DNA of 64,000 bases, taken from the NCBI GenBank assembly GCA_965220385.1, contig OZ244825.1:4402001-4466000 (forward strand), read 5' to 3'. Source of the DNA: PCPOR2b sp965220385. Lineage in GTDB: Bacteria; Poribacteria; WGA-4E; PCPOR2b. Under the pieces are notes generated by a model. The model was not told where the DNA came from and did not search any database. It saw only the letters and a program-made list of their open reading frames with translations. Shown one piece after another: positions 1 to 9,413 of the stretch. The translations under genes and the position numbers were made by a program. Numbering within the stretch: position 1 is the first letter of the stretch; each line of letters begins with the position of its first letter.

Positions 1-80
1 GGTGGTTATTTTGGTTACGACTAGTGCTCTGTCAAATAAATCATGATAAGCCACTCACCGCTCGGCTCCGTTCCGCCTGT

Positions 81-166
81 CCCGATTTATCGGGGAGAGT
101 CCAAGACTTGGATAGCCATAGCCAAGCCCGATTCGCGGCGGTGTTGTGGATTTGTCAATCCACAAC
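81..166. repeat. Cluster of three small perfect hairpins
   Basis: Bases 1-210 carry no gene that I can support. Within them three inverted repeats follow one another: CCCGAT/ATCGGG with a 2-base loop (81-94), TCCAAG/CTTGGA around one base (100-112), and GTTGTGGATT/AATCCACAAC with a 4-base loop (143-166). They lie 3' of the minus-strand activator gene. The last could act as a transcript end, but no T run follows it. The first belongs to a repeat family seen at several other places in this window. Confidence 0.6.
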
Positions 167-210
167 GAGCAGGGGCATTAACAATTATCTGACAATGTAC
201 TAGGTACTGA

Positions 211-2139
211 CTATTTTTTGCCAAGCAGCTTATATTTCTTCAATTTCCGATGAATAGTAACCCGACTGATCCCCAAAGCCTGTGCAGCTTTCGTAATGTT
301 ATTGTCGGTCACTTCAAGGGCATGGATAAGCGCTTGTTTCTCAATCTCTTCAAGGGAGAGGATCTCAGTTGAGGTTGAAGGGTGGGAGGGCAGACTCTCG
401 CTATCGCTATCAAGGGGATTCCCCCTGCTCGTCGAATGCAGACCGCTCAGAGCCGGATTGCCCGCTTGTAGCACATCTGATGTCTCCAAAAGCACAGCGC
501 GTTCAATCGTGTTCTCCAATTCTCGGACATTGCCGGGCCAATCATGGCGCATCAATAACTGTAACGCACCAGTGGAAAATCCTGAAATAGATTTATCGGC
601 AGCCTTGGCATATTCTTGCAAAAAATGGTGTCCCAACAAGGGGATATCCTCACGTCGTTCTTTGAGGGCGGGTATCGGTATCGGAAAACCGGCAATCCGA
701 TAAAATAGGTCTTCTCGAAACTCACCGGCTTTTACCGCCGCTTCGAGATCTTTATTTGTCGCTGCAATCACCCGGACGCCGATGGGTATGTTGCCCGTGC
801 CACCGACACGCTGAATTTCCCGTTCTTGCAGCACACGCAGCAATTTGGCTTGAACCAGTGGCTGCATGTCAGCGATCTCATCGAGAAAGATAGTGCCCCC
901 ATCCGCACTCTCAAATTTTCCAATCCTCTGCACCGTTGCGCCCGTGAAAGCACCACGCTCATGCCCAAAAAGCTCACTTTCAATAAGGGGTTCAGGAATA
1001 GCAGCGCAGTTGACATCGACAAATGGTCCCGCCTTTCGCGGACTGTTAAAATGAATGGCTCTTGCGACCAGTTCCTTACCCGTACCGCTTTCTCCCTGAA
1101 TCAGAACAGTAATAGTGCTTTCAATCGCCTGCTGCATCAGCGCGTAAACCGCCCGCATCTCCTTGCTTTTGCCAACGATCTTATCAAACGCATATTTCAT
1201 TTCGAGTTCAGTACGCAAACGGGAGACTTCGACCTTCATCTGGTTAATCTCAATCTCTTTGGAGATGTCCCGAAAAACCATAATACGTCCGATAACATTT
1301 CGTTGAATATCGTGTACCGGCGCTGTAAATCGATAGAGCATTTTGCGTTCCGGCCGCCGAACCTCTGCAACCTCTTCAAACATCTTCTCAGGGTCTGCCA
1401 GAAGTAGAGTTTCCGTCTCTTCAAAACGCTCAGGCTCTTGGAAGTACTGCTTGGTATGCTCACCGAGCTCTTCAGGAGACATCTGCTTTAGTGCATCCGT
1501 CGTCAATTCAAACATCTCTTCATATCCCCGATTCGCAAACTGCAAACACCCCGTGACATCAAACATCGCAATGGCATCTCCGGTGGAATCCAGAACGGCT
1601 TCAAGCCTTTGATTGCTAACTTCGAGCTGTCGGTGTTTGTCCCCCAACTCGCTTTCAACATTCCACTTCTCCGCAAGCGAAAGTGTTATCTGCTGAATTT
1701 CCTCACGAGCAAATGGCTTCCTAATATAGAGCAGTTTATGAAGCAGCTGCATCTCGTGGACAATCTCACCGAGCGATTTGTCCGTATACGCAGACATGAG
1801 AACAATCTCGATATTTGGGTCAACGGTTCGAATCCGTCGCGTGGTCTCAATCCCATCCATACCCGGCGGCATTCTTATATCTATGTATGCAACGGCAATC
1901 GGATCGCCCGTTTCGATTGCTGTCCTTACAGTGTTATAAGCGTCTGAACCGCTTCTCGCATGGAGAAGTTCAAATTTTGGGAGAAAACTCTCATCCACTT
2001 CTGAAGCAAATGCTTCCGCCAAATCATCTGTTGATGCGCCCGCGAAACCGGGCGTGAGCATCTCCTCAAAATCGTGATGTATCTCCGGCTGGTCATCGAC
2101 AACCAAGATACGATAGTTCCAGTCCTGTTTGAATTCCAT
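211..2139 (-). CDS. Sigma-54-dependent response regulator with PAS domain
   Basis: This is a 642-residue cytoplasmic transcription activator. An N-terminal receiver (about 8-150) has the acidic pair D15/D16, phospho-acceptor D87 and K141. A PAS domain follows (about 180-300). The AAA+ sigma-54 interaction domain (about 320-555) has a GESGTGKE Walker A near 350 and the GAFTGA loop near 398, which contacts sigma-54. A Fis-type helix-turn-helix ends the protein (about 600-640). The order receiver-PAS-AAA-HTH is NtrC-like, with the PAS inserted between receiver and AAA domain. It lies 179 bp downstream of a kinase gene on the same strand, so the two are likely partners; the target promoters are unknown. 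The receiver has a longer than usual stretch between its first strand and the phospho-acceptor. Confidence 0.93.
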   Translation of the reverse strand: MEFKQDWNYRILVVDDQPEIHHDFEEMLTPGFAGASTDDLAEAFASEVDESFLPKFELLHARSGSDAYNTVRTAIETGDPIAVAYIDIRMPPGMDGIETTRRIRTVDPNIEIVLMSAYTDKSLGEIVHEMQLLHKLLYIRKPFAREEIQQITLSLAEKWNVESELGDKHRQLEVSNQRLEAVLDSTGDAIAMFDVTGCLQFANRGYEEMFELTTDALKQMSPEELGEHTKQYFQEPERFEETETLLLADPEKMFEEVAEVRRPERKMLYRFTAPVHDIQRNVIGRIMVFRDISKEIEINQMKVEVSRLRTELEMKYAFDKIVGKSKEMRAVYALMQQAIESTITVLIQGESGTGKELVARAIHFNSPRKAGPFVDVNCAAIPEPLIESELFGHERGAFTGATVQRIGKFESADGGTIFLDEIADMQPLVQAKLLRVLQEREIQRVGGTGNIPIGVRVIAATNKDLEAAVKAGEFREDLFYRIAGFPIPIPALKERREDIPLLGHHFLQEYAKAADKSISGFSTGALQLLMRHDWPGNVRELENTIERAVLLETSDVLQAGNPALSGLHSTSRGNPLDSDSESLPSHPSTSTEILSLEEIEKQALIHALEVTDNNITKAAQALGISRVTIHRKLKKYKLLGKK

Positions 2140-2288
2140 AACACGTACCTATTAACCACTGGTGCTGGGTTGGAAGTAAAAGGCGTAAAATCACAGAAGG
2201 AAGAGGAAAGAAAGCGAGGAGATAAAAATTTTACCTTCCGCTCCGCGTTTTTGGAGTAGACCTTTCCCCCACTTTTGCATTCCCATTT

Positions 2289-2318
2289 TTTACATCACGT
2301 TTCACGTTTCACGCTTCA
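2289..2318. repeat. Short-period repeat based on CACGTTTCACG
   Basis: Between the two signalling genes the sequence repeats the unit cgtttca (CACGTTTCACGTTTCACGC). The same unit occurs, on one strand or the other, at 41862-41891 and near 61479-61495. It has the look of a dispersed intergenic repeat; no function is evident. Confidence 0.5.
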
Positions 2319-4358
2319 TCACGGAGTAATAGAAGAAATCGGGAGGATGACCCGCATCGTCGTTCCCTTGCCAATACCATCGCTTAACGGGTAAATCTTC
2401 CCGTCCAATCCATCGACGAAGTTCGCTATCGAATGCAGACCAAGTCCACTACCCGACTCTTTGGTTGTATAATCTCCGCCAAAAATCGTCGTGAATTTCC
2501 CCTTTTCAATCCCGATACCGTTATCAACGACTTCAAGAATAAAAGAGGTCAATTTAACATTGCATCGGATTTTGATGGCGGGAGGCTCGCTGAGACCTAT
2601 TGATGCGGCAAGTTCGTCTATCGCTTCAACCGAATTTTTGATGAGATTGACCAACATTTGATGAAATTGACTCTCTTGTGTCCGAATTTCTTCCGGTGTA
2701 TTATTGCAATCGACTTGCACGTCAATATCCCTTTTCCTGATAGACTCCGCTAACACCGTGATGGCATCGTCTATCGCCCGGCGAAGATTGATGTCTTTGC
2801 GATATACACTGCTTTTGCCAAGCGACTTCTGCATTCTAACAATATCAGCGATATGCTCAGCTCTATCCTGCACACGACTGACCGTCTCCGCCAACTTTTT
2901 GTCCTGGCTCATAAAGTCATCTGCGAGACCAATAATGAAAGGCGCGACCTTTTGACCCTGTGGATGATTTGTGACATAATCGCCAAAGTCATCCTGATGC
3001 CCCTCAATCGCATCTGCCAATGCCCTGAGACGGCTTGTCAGCCGATTCTTCACTAAATTTTCGTAAACGGTCCCAATCCCTATCGTCACGCTATTGATAG
3101 CGTTCCCAATGTTGTGGAGCAATGTATCGACAATTTCCAACCTGCCCTGCGTATAAGCACGCGCGAGCGCTTCGTCCGTGCGCTTGCGCTCGGTGACATC
3201 GCGAAAAACGATTACGCCTCCTCGTCGTTCGCCTGATTCATCCTGTAACGGCCTGCCAGCAACTTCAATATAGACACCCTGCGGCACCTTCTCATTCCGA
3301 ATAAACATCTCAACGTTGTCTGAAAACTCCCCGTGGATCGCGCGCGTCAGTGGCAGGTCTGCCGATGGGAATGGAGTGATAGTATCGGGAAGAAATAAGC
3401 CGTATGTTTCAGGTAAGTCATCAAGCGGTGTATTCATTGCAATATCAATCAGCCCTTCAGCCTCAGGGTTGAAAAACAGGATTCTCCCCGTTTCATCAGC
3501 AACAATCACGCCATCGCCCATACTATCCAGAATAGATTGCAGGATTCGCGTCTGACTCTGCAAGGCATCCGCCGTCAATCTCAGTGCTTCTTCCGCCTCC
3601 TTACGTCTCGTGATATTACGGAAGACCAGAACAACGCCGGTTGTGTTTTTCTTTTCATTTCTGATGGGCGCAGCACTGTAATCAATTGGGGTTTCTCTGC
3701 CATCACGGGCAGCGAGTATATTTGGCTCCGCCAGACCAACAATAATCCCTCTATCAAGTGCCTCCATGATATGTGTCTTGATGGGGGCATCCGTTTCTTC
3801 GCTGATAACATCAAAGACCTCACCCAGATCTTTGCCAAAGGCATCCTCCTGCCGCCAACCCGTCAAATCTTCAGCAACAGAATTGATGAATTGGACACGT
3901 CCATTTTCATCGGTAGCGATTACCCCCTCACCGATACTTCTCAGAATCGTCGAAAGCCACTGCTCGCTCTCCTTAAATCTCCGCTCCATCTCATGTCTGT
4001 AAAGCGCAATCTCGATGTTAAGATGTAACCTCCTCTCAGCGAACGGTTTGAGGACATAGCCAAAGGGTTCGGCTATCTTTGCCCGTTGGAGCAAGCGTTG
4101 ATCTACATAAGCTGTCAGGTATACCACAGGAATATTGAAACGGGCACGCATCTGTTCAGCGACCGCAATCCCATCCATATCCCCTGTCAACATCATATCT
4201 ATCAGTGCCACATCTGGGTGCGCCTGTTCCGCCTTCTGCATCGCCGCGTCTCCGGACGAAACGACAGCACAAACGCCATATCCCAAACTTTTCAACAGAT
4301 GTTCAATGTAGCCAACAACATCGTTATCATCTTCAACAATCAGTATCTGTTTTGCCAT
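2319..4358 (-). CDS. Receiver-PAS-PAS histidine kinase (soluble)
   Basis: This is a 679-residue sensor kinase with no membrane segment. Domain order is receiver (about 1-120; D10/D11, D54, T82, K104), PAS (about 130-250), PAS (about 268-390), then the kinase. The phospho-acceptor region is HNIGN with H415, a variant H-box rather than the common HELRTP type. The ATPase domain shows the N-box (N571, N575), D612-x-G-x-G and the GSGLGL loop near 635-640. A receiver at the N-terminus suggests it is a middle member of a phosphorelay. The sigma-54 activator downstream on the same strand is the obvious candidate output. AAGGGGA lies upstream of the ATG. Confidence 0.92.
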   Translation of the reverse strand: MAKQILIVEDDNDVVGYIEHLLKSLGYGVCAVVSSGDAAMQKAEQAHPDVALIDMMLTGDMDGIAVAEQMRARFNIPVVYLTAYVDQRLLQRAKIAEPFGYVLKPFAERRLHLNIEIALYRHEMERRFKESEQWLSTILRSIGEGVIATDENGRVQFINSVAEDLTGWRQEDAFGKDLGEVFDVISEETDAPIKTHIMEALDRGIIVGLAEPNILAARDGRETPIDYSAAPIRNEKKNTTGVVLVFRNITRRKEAEEALRLTADALQSQTRILQSILDSMGDGVIVADETGRILFFNPEAEGLIDIAMNTPLDDLPETYGLFLPDTITPFPSADLPLTRAIHGEFSDNVEMFIRNEKVPQGVYIEVAGRPLQDESGERRGGVIVFRDVTERKRTDEALARAYTQGRLEIVDTLLHNIGNAINSVTIGIGTVYENLVKNRLTSRLRALADAIEGHQDDFGDYVTNHPQGQKVAPFIIGLADDFMSQDKKLAETVSRVQDRAEHIADIVRMQKSLGKSSVYRKDINLRRAIDDAITVLAESIRKRDIDVQVDCNNTPEEIRTQESQFHQMLVNLIKNSVEAIDELAASIGLSEPPAIKIRCNVKLTSFILEVVDNGIGIEKGKFTTIFGGDYTTKESGSGLGLHSIANFVDGLDGKIYPLSDGIGKGTTMRVILPISSITP

Positions 4359-4738
4359 TGTTGTATGTCCCCTTTGCTTTTAATCTTACCGCGGAACGAC
4401 GCCACTCCTATTCCCAGAATCATCACGAAAAATGGCTTGCCTCTGACCAAACTTTCTGATACACTTGATAGTGTTAACGCACTATTAAGTGCTTACGGGG
4501 TGCGAAATTAGACAGACCCGTTCTGTCACAGGTTTAATTAAATTTCACAATTGCGACAAAAATGCGTATGACGCTGAAGGAAGTACACCCTTACCATGAT
4601 CGCCAGTTTCCACTCCGATAGGCTATGCTTCCCAAGCCTTTAACGGTTGAACCAGTGATTTAACCTTTTCAGGTTGGTTCAGCGAATTCCCCATAAAATA
4701 CGTTTTACGTCCCGTTTCATGAAAGGAACTGAGACGAA
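4359..4738. other. Divergent intergenic region, kinase / NYN gene
   Basis: This 380-bp gap separates divergent genes and must contain both promoters. I found no open reading frame with a convincing start and no clear sigma-70 hexamer pair. Its main feature is the inverted repeat at 4462-4491, described separately. Near 4650-4680 there is a weaker nested pairing (GAACC/GGTTC outside AACC/GGTT). Confidence 0.5.
4462..4491. promoter_or_regulatory. Near-perfect 12-bp inverted repeat, possible operator
   Basis: CACTTGATAGTG and CACTATTAAGTG are inverted copies, with 11 of 12 positions matching, separated by TTAACG. The element is 104 bp upstream of the kinase ATG and about 250 bp upstream of the NYN gene. 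Size and symmetry suit a dimeric regulator site. The lack of a T run argues against a terminator. Function is inferred. Confidence 0.5.
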
Positions 4739-5536
4739 ATGCCTGAAGGACAACAAGAACAACGAATTCTAGCGATGTTTGTTGACTTTGAAAACCTCGC
4801 TATCGGATTTGAGGAGAAACAGAAGGAGAAAAAAAGGCGCGATGAGCAGGATGCTTTTGATGTTCAAAAAGTTTTGGGACGCCTAGTCGAAAAAGGAAAC
4901 GTTGTTGTAAAAACTGCCTACGCCGACTGGCACCGCTTTTTTAAGCACCGACAATCACTTCACGAAGCTGGCATCGAGTTAATTGAAATCCCAAGGCGTT
5001 CACGGAGCGGTAAGAATTCAGCGGATATTCGCCTCTGCGTTGATGCCATCGATTTGTGCTACTCAAAGGAACATATCGACACCTTTGTCGTTATTTCGGG
5101 AGATAGTGACTTTGCACCGCTTGTTTCTAAGCTCAAGGAAAACGGCAAGTATGTCATCGGAATGGGGCTGAAAGAATCCACCTCAAGTCTCTTGAGCGAA
5201 AATTGTGATGAGTTCATCTATTATGAGGAGCTTGAGCAAGATGACACCACAGATCATCGAGCTGAACAGAATATCCCAAGAGAGCTACGGGAGGTCTTCG
5301 ATCTGCTATTCAGTACCATCCGGGGACTGATCCGTGAAAACCATGAGGTTCTATGGTCTTCAATGATTAAAGATACAATAAAGCGGAAGCGTCCCTCCTT
5401 TAGCGAATCTTCTTATGGATTCAAATCCTTTAGCGAACTGTTAGAGGATGCAGAACGAAGGGGATTTATCACACTCGAGAAGAATCAGCGTAGCGGCACC
5501 TATGTCGTTGTGGGCTTTACCGAGAAAATGAGGTAA
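4739..5536 (+). CDS. NYN-domain nuclease-like protein with OST-HTH domain
   Basis: The 265-residue protein has an N-terminal NYN (LabA/MARF1-like, PIN-fold) domain of about 1-165. Visible acidic residues are D16, N19, D96, D102, D122 and D124, placed as expected for a metal-dependent RNase centre. The C-terminal 75 residues look like an OST-HTH (LOTUS) winged helix, which in other proteins binds RNA. AAAGGAAC stands upstream of the ATG. A charged lysine/glutamate insert (about 25-38) interrupts the first helix. It likely cleaves or handles RNA; the substrate is unknown. It is followed by the tRNA-maturing nucleotidyltransferase, which would fit an RNA role, though the 53-bp gap does not prove an operon. 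Confidence 0.85.
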   Translation: MPEGQQEQRILAMFVDFENLAIGFEEKQKEKKRRDEQDAFDVQKVLGRLVEKGNVVVKTAYADWHRFFKHRQSLHEAGIELIEIPRRSRSGKNSADIRLCVDAIDLCYSKEHIDTFVVISGDSDFAPLVSKLKENGKYVIGMGLKESTSSLLSENCDEFIYYEELEQDDTTDHRAEQNIPRELREVFDLLFSTIRGLIRENHEVLWSSMIKDTIKRKRPSFSESSYGFKSFSELLEDAERRGFITLEKNQRSGTYVVVGFTEKMR

Positions 5537-5589
5537 TTGATCGAAGCCTTTCAGATACCCTGAACTTTTGAGATAAGAGATTGCGAAAA

Positions 5590-6849
5590 ATGGGCGAGGC
5601 TTTAGATTTCTCCAACATATCACCTCATATTCACCGCCTATTGCAAGAGATTGGGATGTTGGGGGAGGAGATCTCCCAACCCGCCTATGTCGTTGGAGGT
5701 TTTGTCCGAGACCTCATCATCGGACGCGAGAATTTGGATATCGATATTGTCATAGAAGGCGACGCGGTCAACTTTGCAGGTCAACTTGCCAACGCGTGGA
5801 AAGGACAAGTACATACACATCATCAGTTCAAGACCGCAGCAATCACGCGGCTCGACGGGTTGAAACTCGATTTTGTCAGCGCACGCAGCGAAACTTATCC
5901 GACTCCCGGTGCGTTACCATCGGTTGAGTATGGTACAATTGTAGAGGACCTTCTTCGGCGCGATTTCTCAATCAATGCCCTCGCTATTCAACTTCGGCCC
6001 GACACCTTTGGTGAGCTCGTTGATTGTACGGATGGACTGCGGGATCTACGCGCTGGGCACATTCGCACCCTACACGAACAGAGTTTTGTTGATGACCCAA
6101 CCCGAATTTTCCGGGCAATACGGTATGAAGGGCGTTACAATTTTCAGATCACCGCAGGCGATCAGAAGCGGATACTTGATACAATTGAGCAGGGAGTACT
6201 GAACCTCATCAGTGGGCAACGCATCCGAAACGAAATTGACCACATATTGTCGGAAGAAGCCGCGCCACGAATGATTAATCGGATGCGTGATTTTGACCTC
6301 TTGGGAGCCATCCACCCAAGTTGGAAAGTCCCACCAGACTTTGATATACGCTGGACCGCCGCCGATCAAGCGATCGAATGGGCATCAACATCCCTTCCGA
6401 ATGCGCCAATTAACACAGGGGCGATACGTTGGATGACGCTGCTGACCTCCCCGGACACAATTGAGGCTGTTAGCAGTCGATTGGCACTGGAAAACCAGTT
6501 GTACGCCAAACTTAATGCTCAAACGCAGCTGCAACACGATTTGAATACGCTCTCGGCATCTTCCGAACCGAGTGAGGTTTATCAGCTATTAAACCCATAT
6601 CCTCCAGAGCCACTCGTTTTTGGGATGATGCGATCGAACCAACCGGATTGGCGCGTGGAAAAGATAGAGGATTATCTGACCCATCTGATGCGCGTTCAGC
6701 CCTTAGTTACCGGTGAGGATCTCATTCAACGCGGCTTAAAACCGAGCCGAGAGTTCTCAGATTTGCTGTGGAACGCATTCGCCGCGCAGCTAAATGGACA
6801 AGTATCAACCGCACAGGAGATCTACCAACTTCTGGATATTGAAAAATAA
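5590..6849 (+). CDS. tRNA nucleotidyltransferase / poly(A) polymerase family
   Basis: This is a class II nucleotidyltransferase of about 419 residues that would add or repair the CCA end of tRNA. From the ATG at 5590 it shows GGFVRD (36-41), the metal-binding D50-x-D52, the RRDFSINAL motif and the DPTRIFRAIRYE motif that recognises the incoming nucleotide. I choose ATG 5590 because AAGAGA lies about 10 bases before it; an in-frame TTG at 5581 is too close to that site. No HD phosphohydrolase domain is seen in the C-terminal half. Enzymes with split A-adding and CC-adding duties also belong here, so full CCA activity is not certain. Its stop overlaps the next start (TAATG). Confidence 0.88.
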   Translation: MGEALDFSNISPHIHRLLQEIGMLGEEISQPAYVVGGFVRDLIIGRENLDIDIVIEGDAVNFAGQLANAWKGQVHTHHQFKTAAITRLDGLKLDFVSARSETYPTPGALPSVEYGTIVEDLLRRDFSINALAIQLRPDTFGELVDCTDGLRDLRAGHIRTLHEQSFVDDPTRIFRAIRYEGRYNFQITAGDQKRILDTIEQGVLNLISGQRIRNEIDHILSEEAAPRMINRMRDFDLLGAIHPSWKVPPDFDIRWTAADQAIEWASTSLPNAPINTGAIRWMTLLTSPDTIEAVSSRLALENQLYAKLNAQTQLQHDLNTLSASSEPSEVYQLLNPYPPEPLVFGMMRSNQPDWRVEKIEDYLTHLMRVQPLVTGEDLIQRGLKPSREFSDLLWNAFAAQLNGQVSTAQEIYQLLDIEK

Positions 6850-7529
6850 TGTTTAACATCGATCCTTATCAAGCCATCCTTCGCGTCTGCCAGTTTATCG
6901 TCTTGCTCACTTTTCATGAATGGGGACATGCGAAATCAGCCAACATGCTCGGAGACCCAACAGCCGAGGATGAAGGTAGGATGTCATTCAACCCCGCGGT
7001 ACATATCGATCTAATTGGCACAATCATTTTGCCACTGCTCGGCACCTTATTTGGCGGCGCCTTTTTTGGTTGGGCGAAACCGGTGCCCGTCAACCCGCGC
7101 AACTTGAGAAACCCCAAACGCGATCTCATGATTATTGCCGCAGCGGGACCAATCATGAATATTGTCTGTACCATCATCCTCTTGGGAATCGCTAAACTGT
7201 TAAGGGTGACAATTGGATTTCCTGATTCAGCCACACAATTGCAAATCGACATAATCCTCCTACGTCAGAGTGCGATTATCAGTATCTTTCTGGCAGTATT
7301 CAACATGCTTCCGCTGTTCCCTCTCGATGGATTTAGTGTCGTATACGGGTTGCTGCCGTGGCGGCAGGCACAAGCGTTTGCGAGGTTGCGCCCCTACGGG
7401 ATGATCATTCTAATGTGTATTATTTTTCTGCCCAGCCTGCTAAACATCCCGAACCCGGTCTTCTGGTTTATCGTAACAGTTTCCTACGGTATATTTGACC
7501 TGATCGCAATCCTTGTGGGTTTGAGATAA
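6849..7529 (+). CDS. M50 family site-2-type membrane metalloprotease
   Basis: This 226-residue polytopic membrane protein is a zinc-dependent intramembrane protease family member. The HEWGH motif (H23, E24, H27) supplies two zinc ligands and the catalytic glutamate. N152 and D160-G161 in the LPLFPLDG segment supply the third ligand, and AAAGPIMN (97-104) is the family hairpin. It has no PDZ domain, as in the short stand-alone S2P-like group. The start overlaps the stop of the nucleotidyltransferase by one base, which implies translational coupling. The substrate is unknown. Confidence 0.9.
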   Translation: MFNIDPYQAILRVCQFIVLLTFHEWGHAKSANMLGDPTAEDEGRMSFNPAVHIDLIGTIILPLLGTLFGGAFFGWAKPVPVNPRNLRNPKRDLMIIAAAGPIMNIVCTIILLGIAKLLRVTIGFPDSATQLQIDIILLRQSAIISIFLAVFNMLPLFPLDGFSVVYGLLPWRQAQAFARLRPYGMIILMCIIFLPSLLNIPNPVFWFIVTVSYGIFDLIAILVGLR

Positions 7530-7566
7530 GTATCAGAGAAAAATGAATTTGGAGGCAACAACAGAA

Positions 7567-8550
7567 ATGCAAAAAACGCGGTTAGTAACTGGAATTCGCC
7601 CAACAGGCCTGTTACATATTGGGCATCTTGAAGGGATGTTGAAGAACACAGCAAGTCTGCAAGGCAAATACGAGTGTTATCCGTTTATCGCGGACTGGCA
7701 CTCGCTCACCGATGTAGCTGACACCTCAAACCTTCCCGAATACACGCTGCAAGCAGCGATCGATTGGTTGAGTGCAGGAATCGATCCAGAAAAGAGCACC
7801 CTATTCGTTCAATCGCACGTTCCCGAACATGCAGAACTCTCTACCCTACTCACGATGGTTACACCGGTAGCTTGGCTTGAACGGTGCCCGACATATAAAG
7901 ACAAAGTTCAAGACATCACGCTGCGGGAGGGACCTTCTACCGGTTTATTAGAATACCCAGTACTGATGACCGCGGATATCATCGTTTACAAAGCAGAGAT
8001 GGTACCGGTTGGAGCGGATCAGATTGCCCACCTGGAGATTTCGAGGGAAATCGTTCGCCGATTCAACCACATCTACGGTGAGGTTTTCCCAGAGCCGCAG
8101 CCAATGCTGACGGAAGCCTCAGGGTTACCAGGCCTTGATGGTCGCAAGATGAGTAAAAGCTACGGTAACGCCGTTCAGTTATCAGATCCACCGGAAACGA
8201 CACAGCAAAACCTAATGAAGATGGTGACAGATCCAGGAAGGGTACGTCGTAATGATCCCGGCAATCCCGAGGTCTGTCCAGTCTTCGCATATCACCAGAT
8301 CTACAACCCCGACGAAGTACCACAAATTGATAAGGATTGCCGTTCCGCCGCTATCGGTTGTGTTGACTGCAAGCGGAATCTCAGCGAAAAGTTAATCACT
8401 AAATTGACCCCGTTCTACGAAAGACGTGCAGAGTGGGCATCGAAGCCGAAAAATGTTCGGGAGGTCCTCGCCGATGGCGCGAGACGAGCAAAAAAGGTCG
8501 CCCAAGATACGATGGCAGAGGTTAGATCCGCAATGAAGTTAGCGTGGTAA
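7567..8550 (+). CDS. trpS: Tryptophanyl-tRNA synthetase
   Basis: This class I aminoacyl-tRNA synthetase charges tRNA-Trp with tryptophan in the cytoplasm. HIGH (17-20) and KMSKS (194-198) are intact, and the length of 327 residues is normal. I place the start at 7567, where the protein begins MQKTRLVTGI as in the family and GGAGG lies 11 bases upstream. An in-frame ATG at 7543 would add eight residues. It follows the protease gene closely on the same strand. Confidence 0.95.
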   Translation: MQKTRLVTGIRPTGLLHIGHLEGMLKNTASLQGKYECYPFIADWHSLTDVADTSNLPEYTLQAAIDWLSAGIDPEKSTLFVQSHVPEHAELSTLLTMVTPVAWLERCPTYKDKVQDITLREGPSTGLLEYPVLMTADIIVYKAEMVPVGADQIAHLEISREIVRRFNHIYGEVFPEPQPMLTEASGLPGLDGRKMSKSYGNAVQLSDPPETTQQNLMKMVTDPGRVRRNDPGNPEVCPVFAYHQIYNPDEVPQIDKDCRSAAIGCVDCKRNLSEKLITKLTPFYERRAEWASKPKNVREVLADGARRAKKVAQDTMAEVRSAMKLAW

Positions 8551-8645
8551 ATCAATCTTACAAAGACTGATAACATTGTCCGCCAGATTGGATCCCCCGG
8601 CTTGGAAGTTTCGCAAGATTCAAGGATTACCCAAGGATTTCATAC

Positions 8646-9413
8646 ATGCAACCGATAGCACCAGCAACCTCAACTACTACTCCTCAATCGGTAAAACCTA
8701 TTTATGCGATTAAACTGGATGTCTTCGAAGGTCCTCTGGATCTGCTGCTCCATCTAATCCAGCAGAATGAGATGGCCATTACAGACATCTCTATTGCAGA
8801 AGTTACCGAGCAGTATCTAGAATATCTCAACCTAATGGAGATGCTAGATCTCGACGTTGCATCGGAATTCCTCGTTATGGCAGCGACGCTGCTTCATCTC
8901 AAGTCTCAAATCATCCTCCCCACAAAGGACGCGGATGACTCTTATACTTTCAGGGACCGAGAAGAACTCGTACAGCAGCTTCTGGAGTACAAGCAATTTA
9001 AAGACGCCGCCACAACCCTAGAGTACTACGCAACGGACCATGAGAAAGTCTATGGCCGCAGCATAGATCCAACCGCAGACGTAGAAGACACACGAGAGAT
9101 ACAGATCAAAGCAACACTATTTGATCTCCTTTCGGCGTTCAAGTATATAACCGAGCAAGAATTTCTGGCTGATGATTATTATGAGGAAATTCAAGAAGAA
9201 CCGGTCACCGTTGAAGAAAAGATGGAGTTCCTAGAGCAAAGGCTTGAATCCGGTGAGCAGATCCGGTTCGACGAACTGTTTCCAGAGTTTGCCAGCAAAC
9301 TTGACCGTATCGTTACATTTTTAGCAACTTTAGAACTGATACGTCTCGAGCGAGTTATCGCTGTCCAATCAGGCCACTTCGACAGCATCTATCTTATAAA
9401 ACGTGACCCGTAA
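8646..9413 (+). CDS. scpA: Segregation and condensation protein A
   Basis: ScpA is the kleisin of the bacterial SMC-ScpAB condensin and bridges the SMC heads with ScpB. The protein (255 residues, usual length) has the hallmark N-terminal segment VFEGPLDLLLHLIQ (about 24-37), an acidic linker and a C-terminal winged-helix region. scpB follows on the same strand after 152 bp, the usual gene pairing. Confidence 0.94.
   Translation: MQPIAPATSTTTPQSVKPIYAIKLDVFEGPLDLLLHLIQQNEMAITDISIAEVTEQYLEYLNLMEMLDLDVASEFLVMAATLLHLKSQIILPTKDADDSYTFRDREELVQQLLEYKQFKDAATTLEYYATDHEKVYGRSIDPTADVEDTREIQIKATLFDLLSAFKYITEQEFLADDYYEEIQEEPVTVEEKMEFLEQRLESGEQIRFDELFPEFASKLDRIVTFLATLELIRLERVIAVQSGHFDSIYLIKRDP

Noticed and set aside
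826..1407. 193-codon plus-strand frame
   Set aside because: It is antisense to the AAA+ domain of the sigma-54 activator and shows no family features.
7543..7566. Upstream start for trpS
   Set aside because: The in-frame ATG at 7567 has GGAGG upstream and begins the protein as in the family; the extra eight residues have no support.
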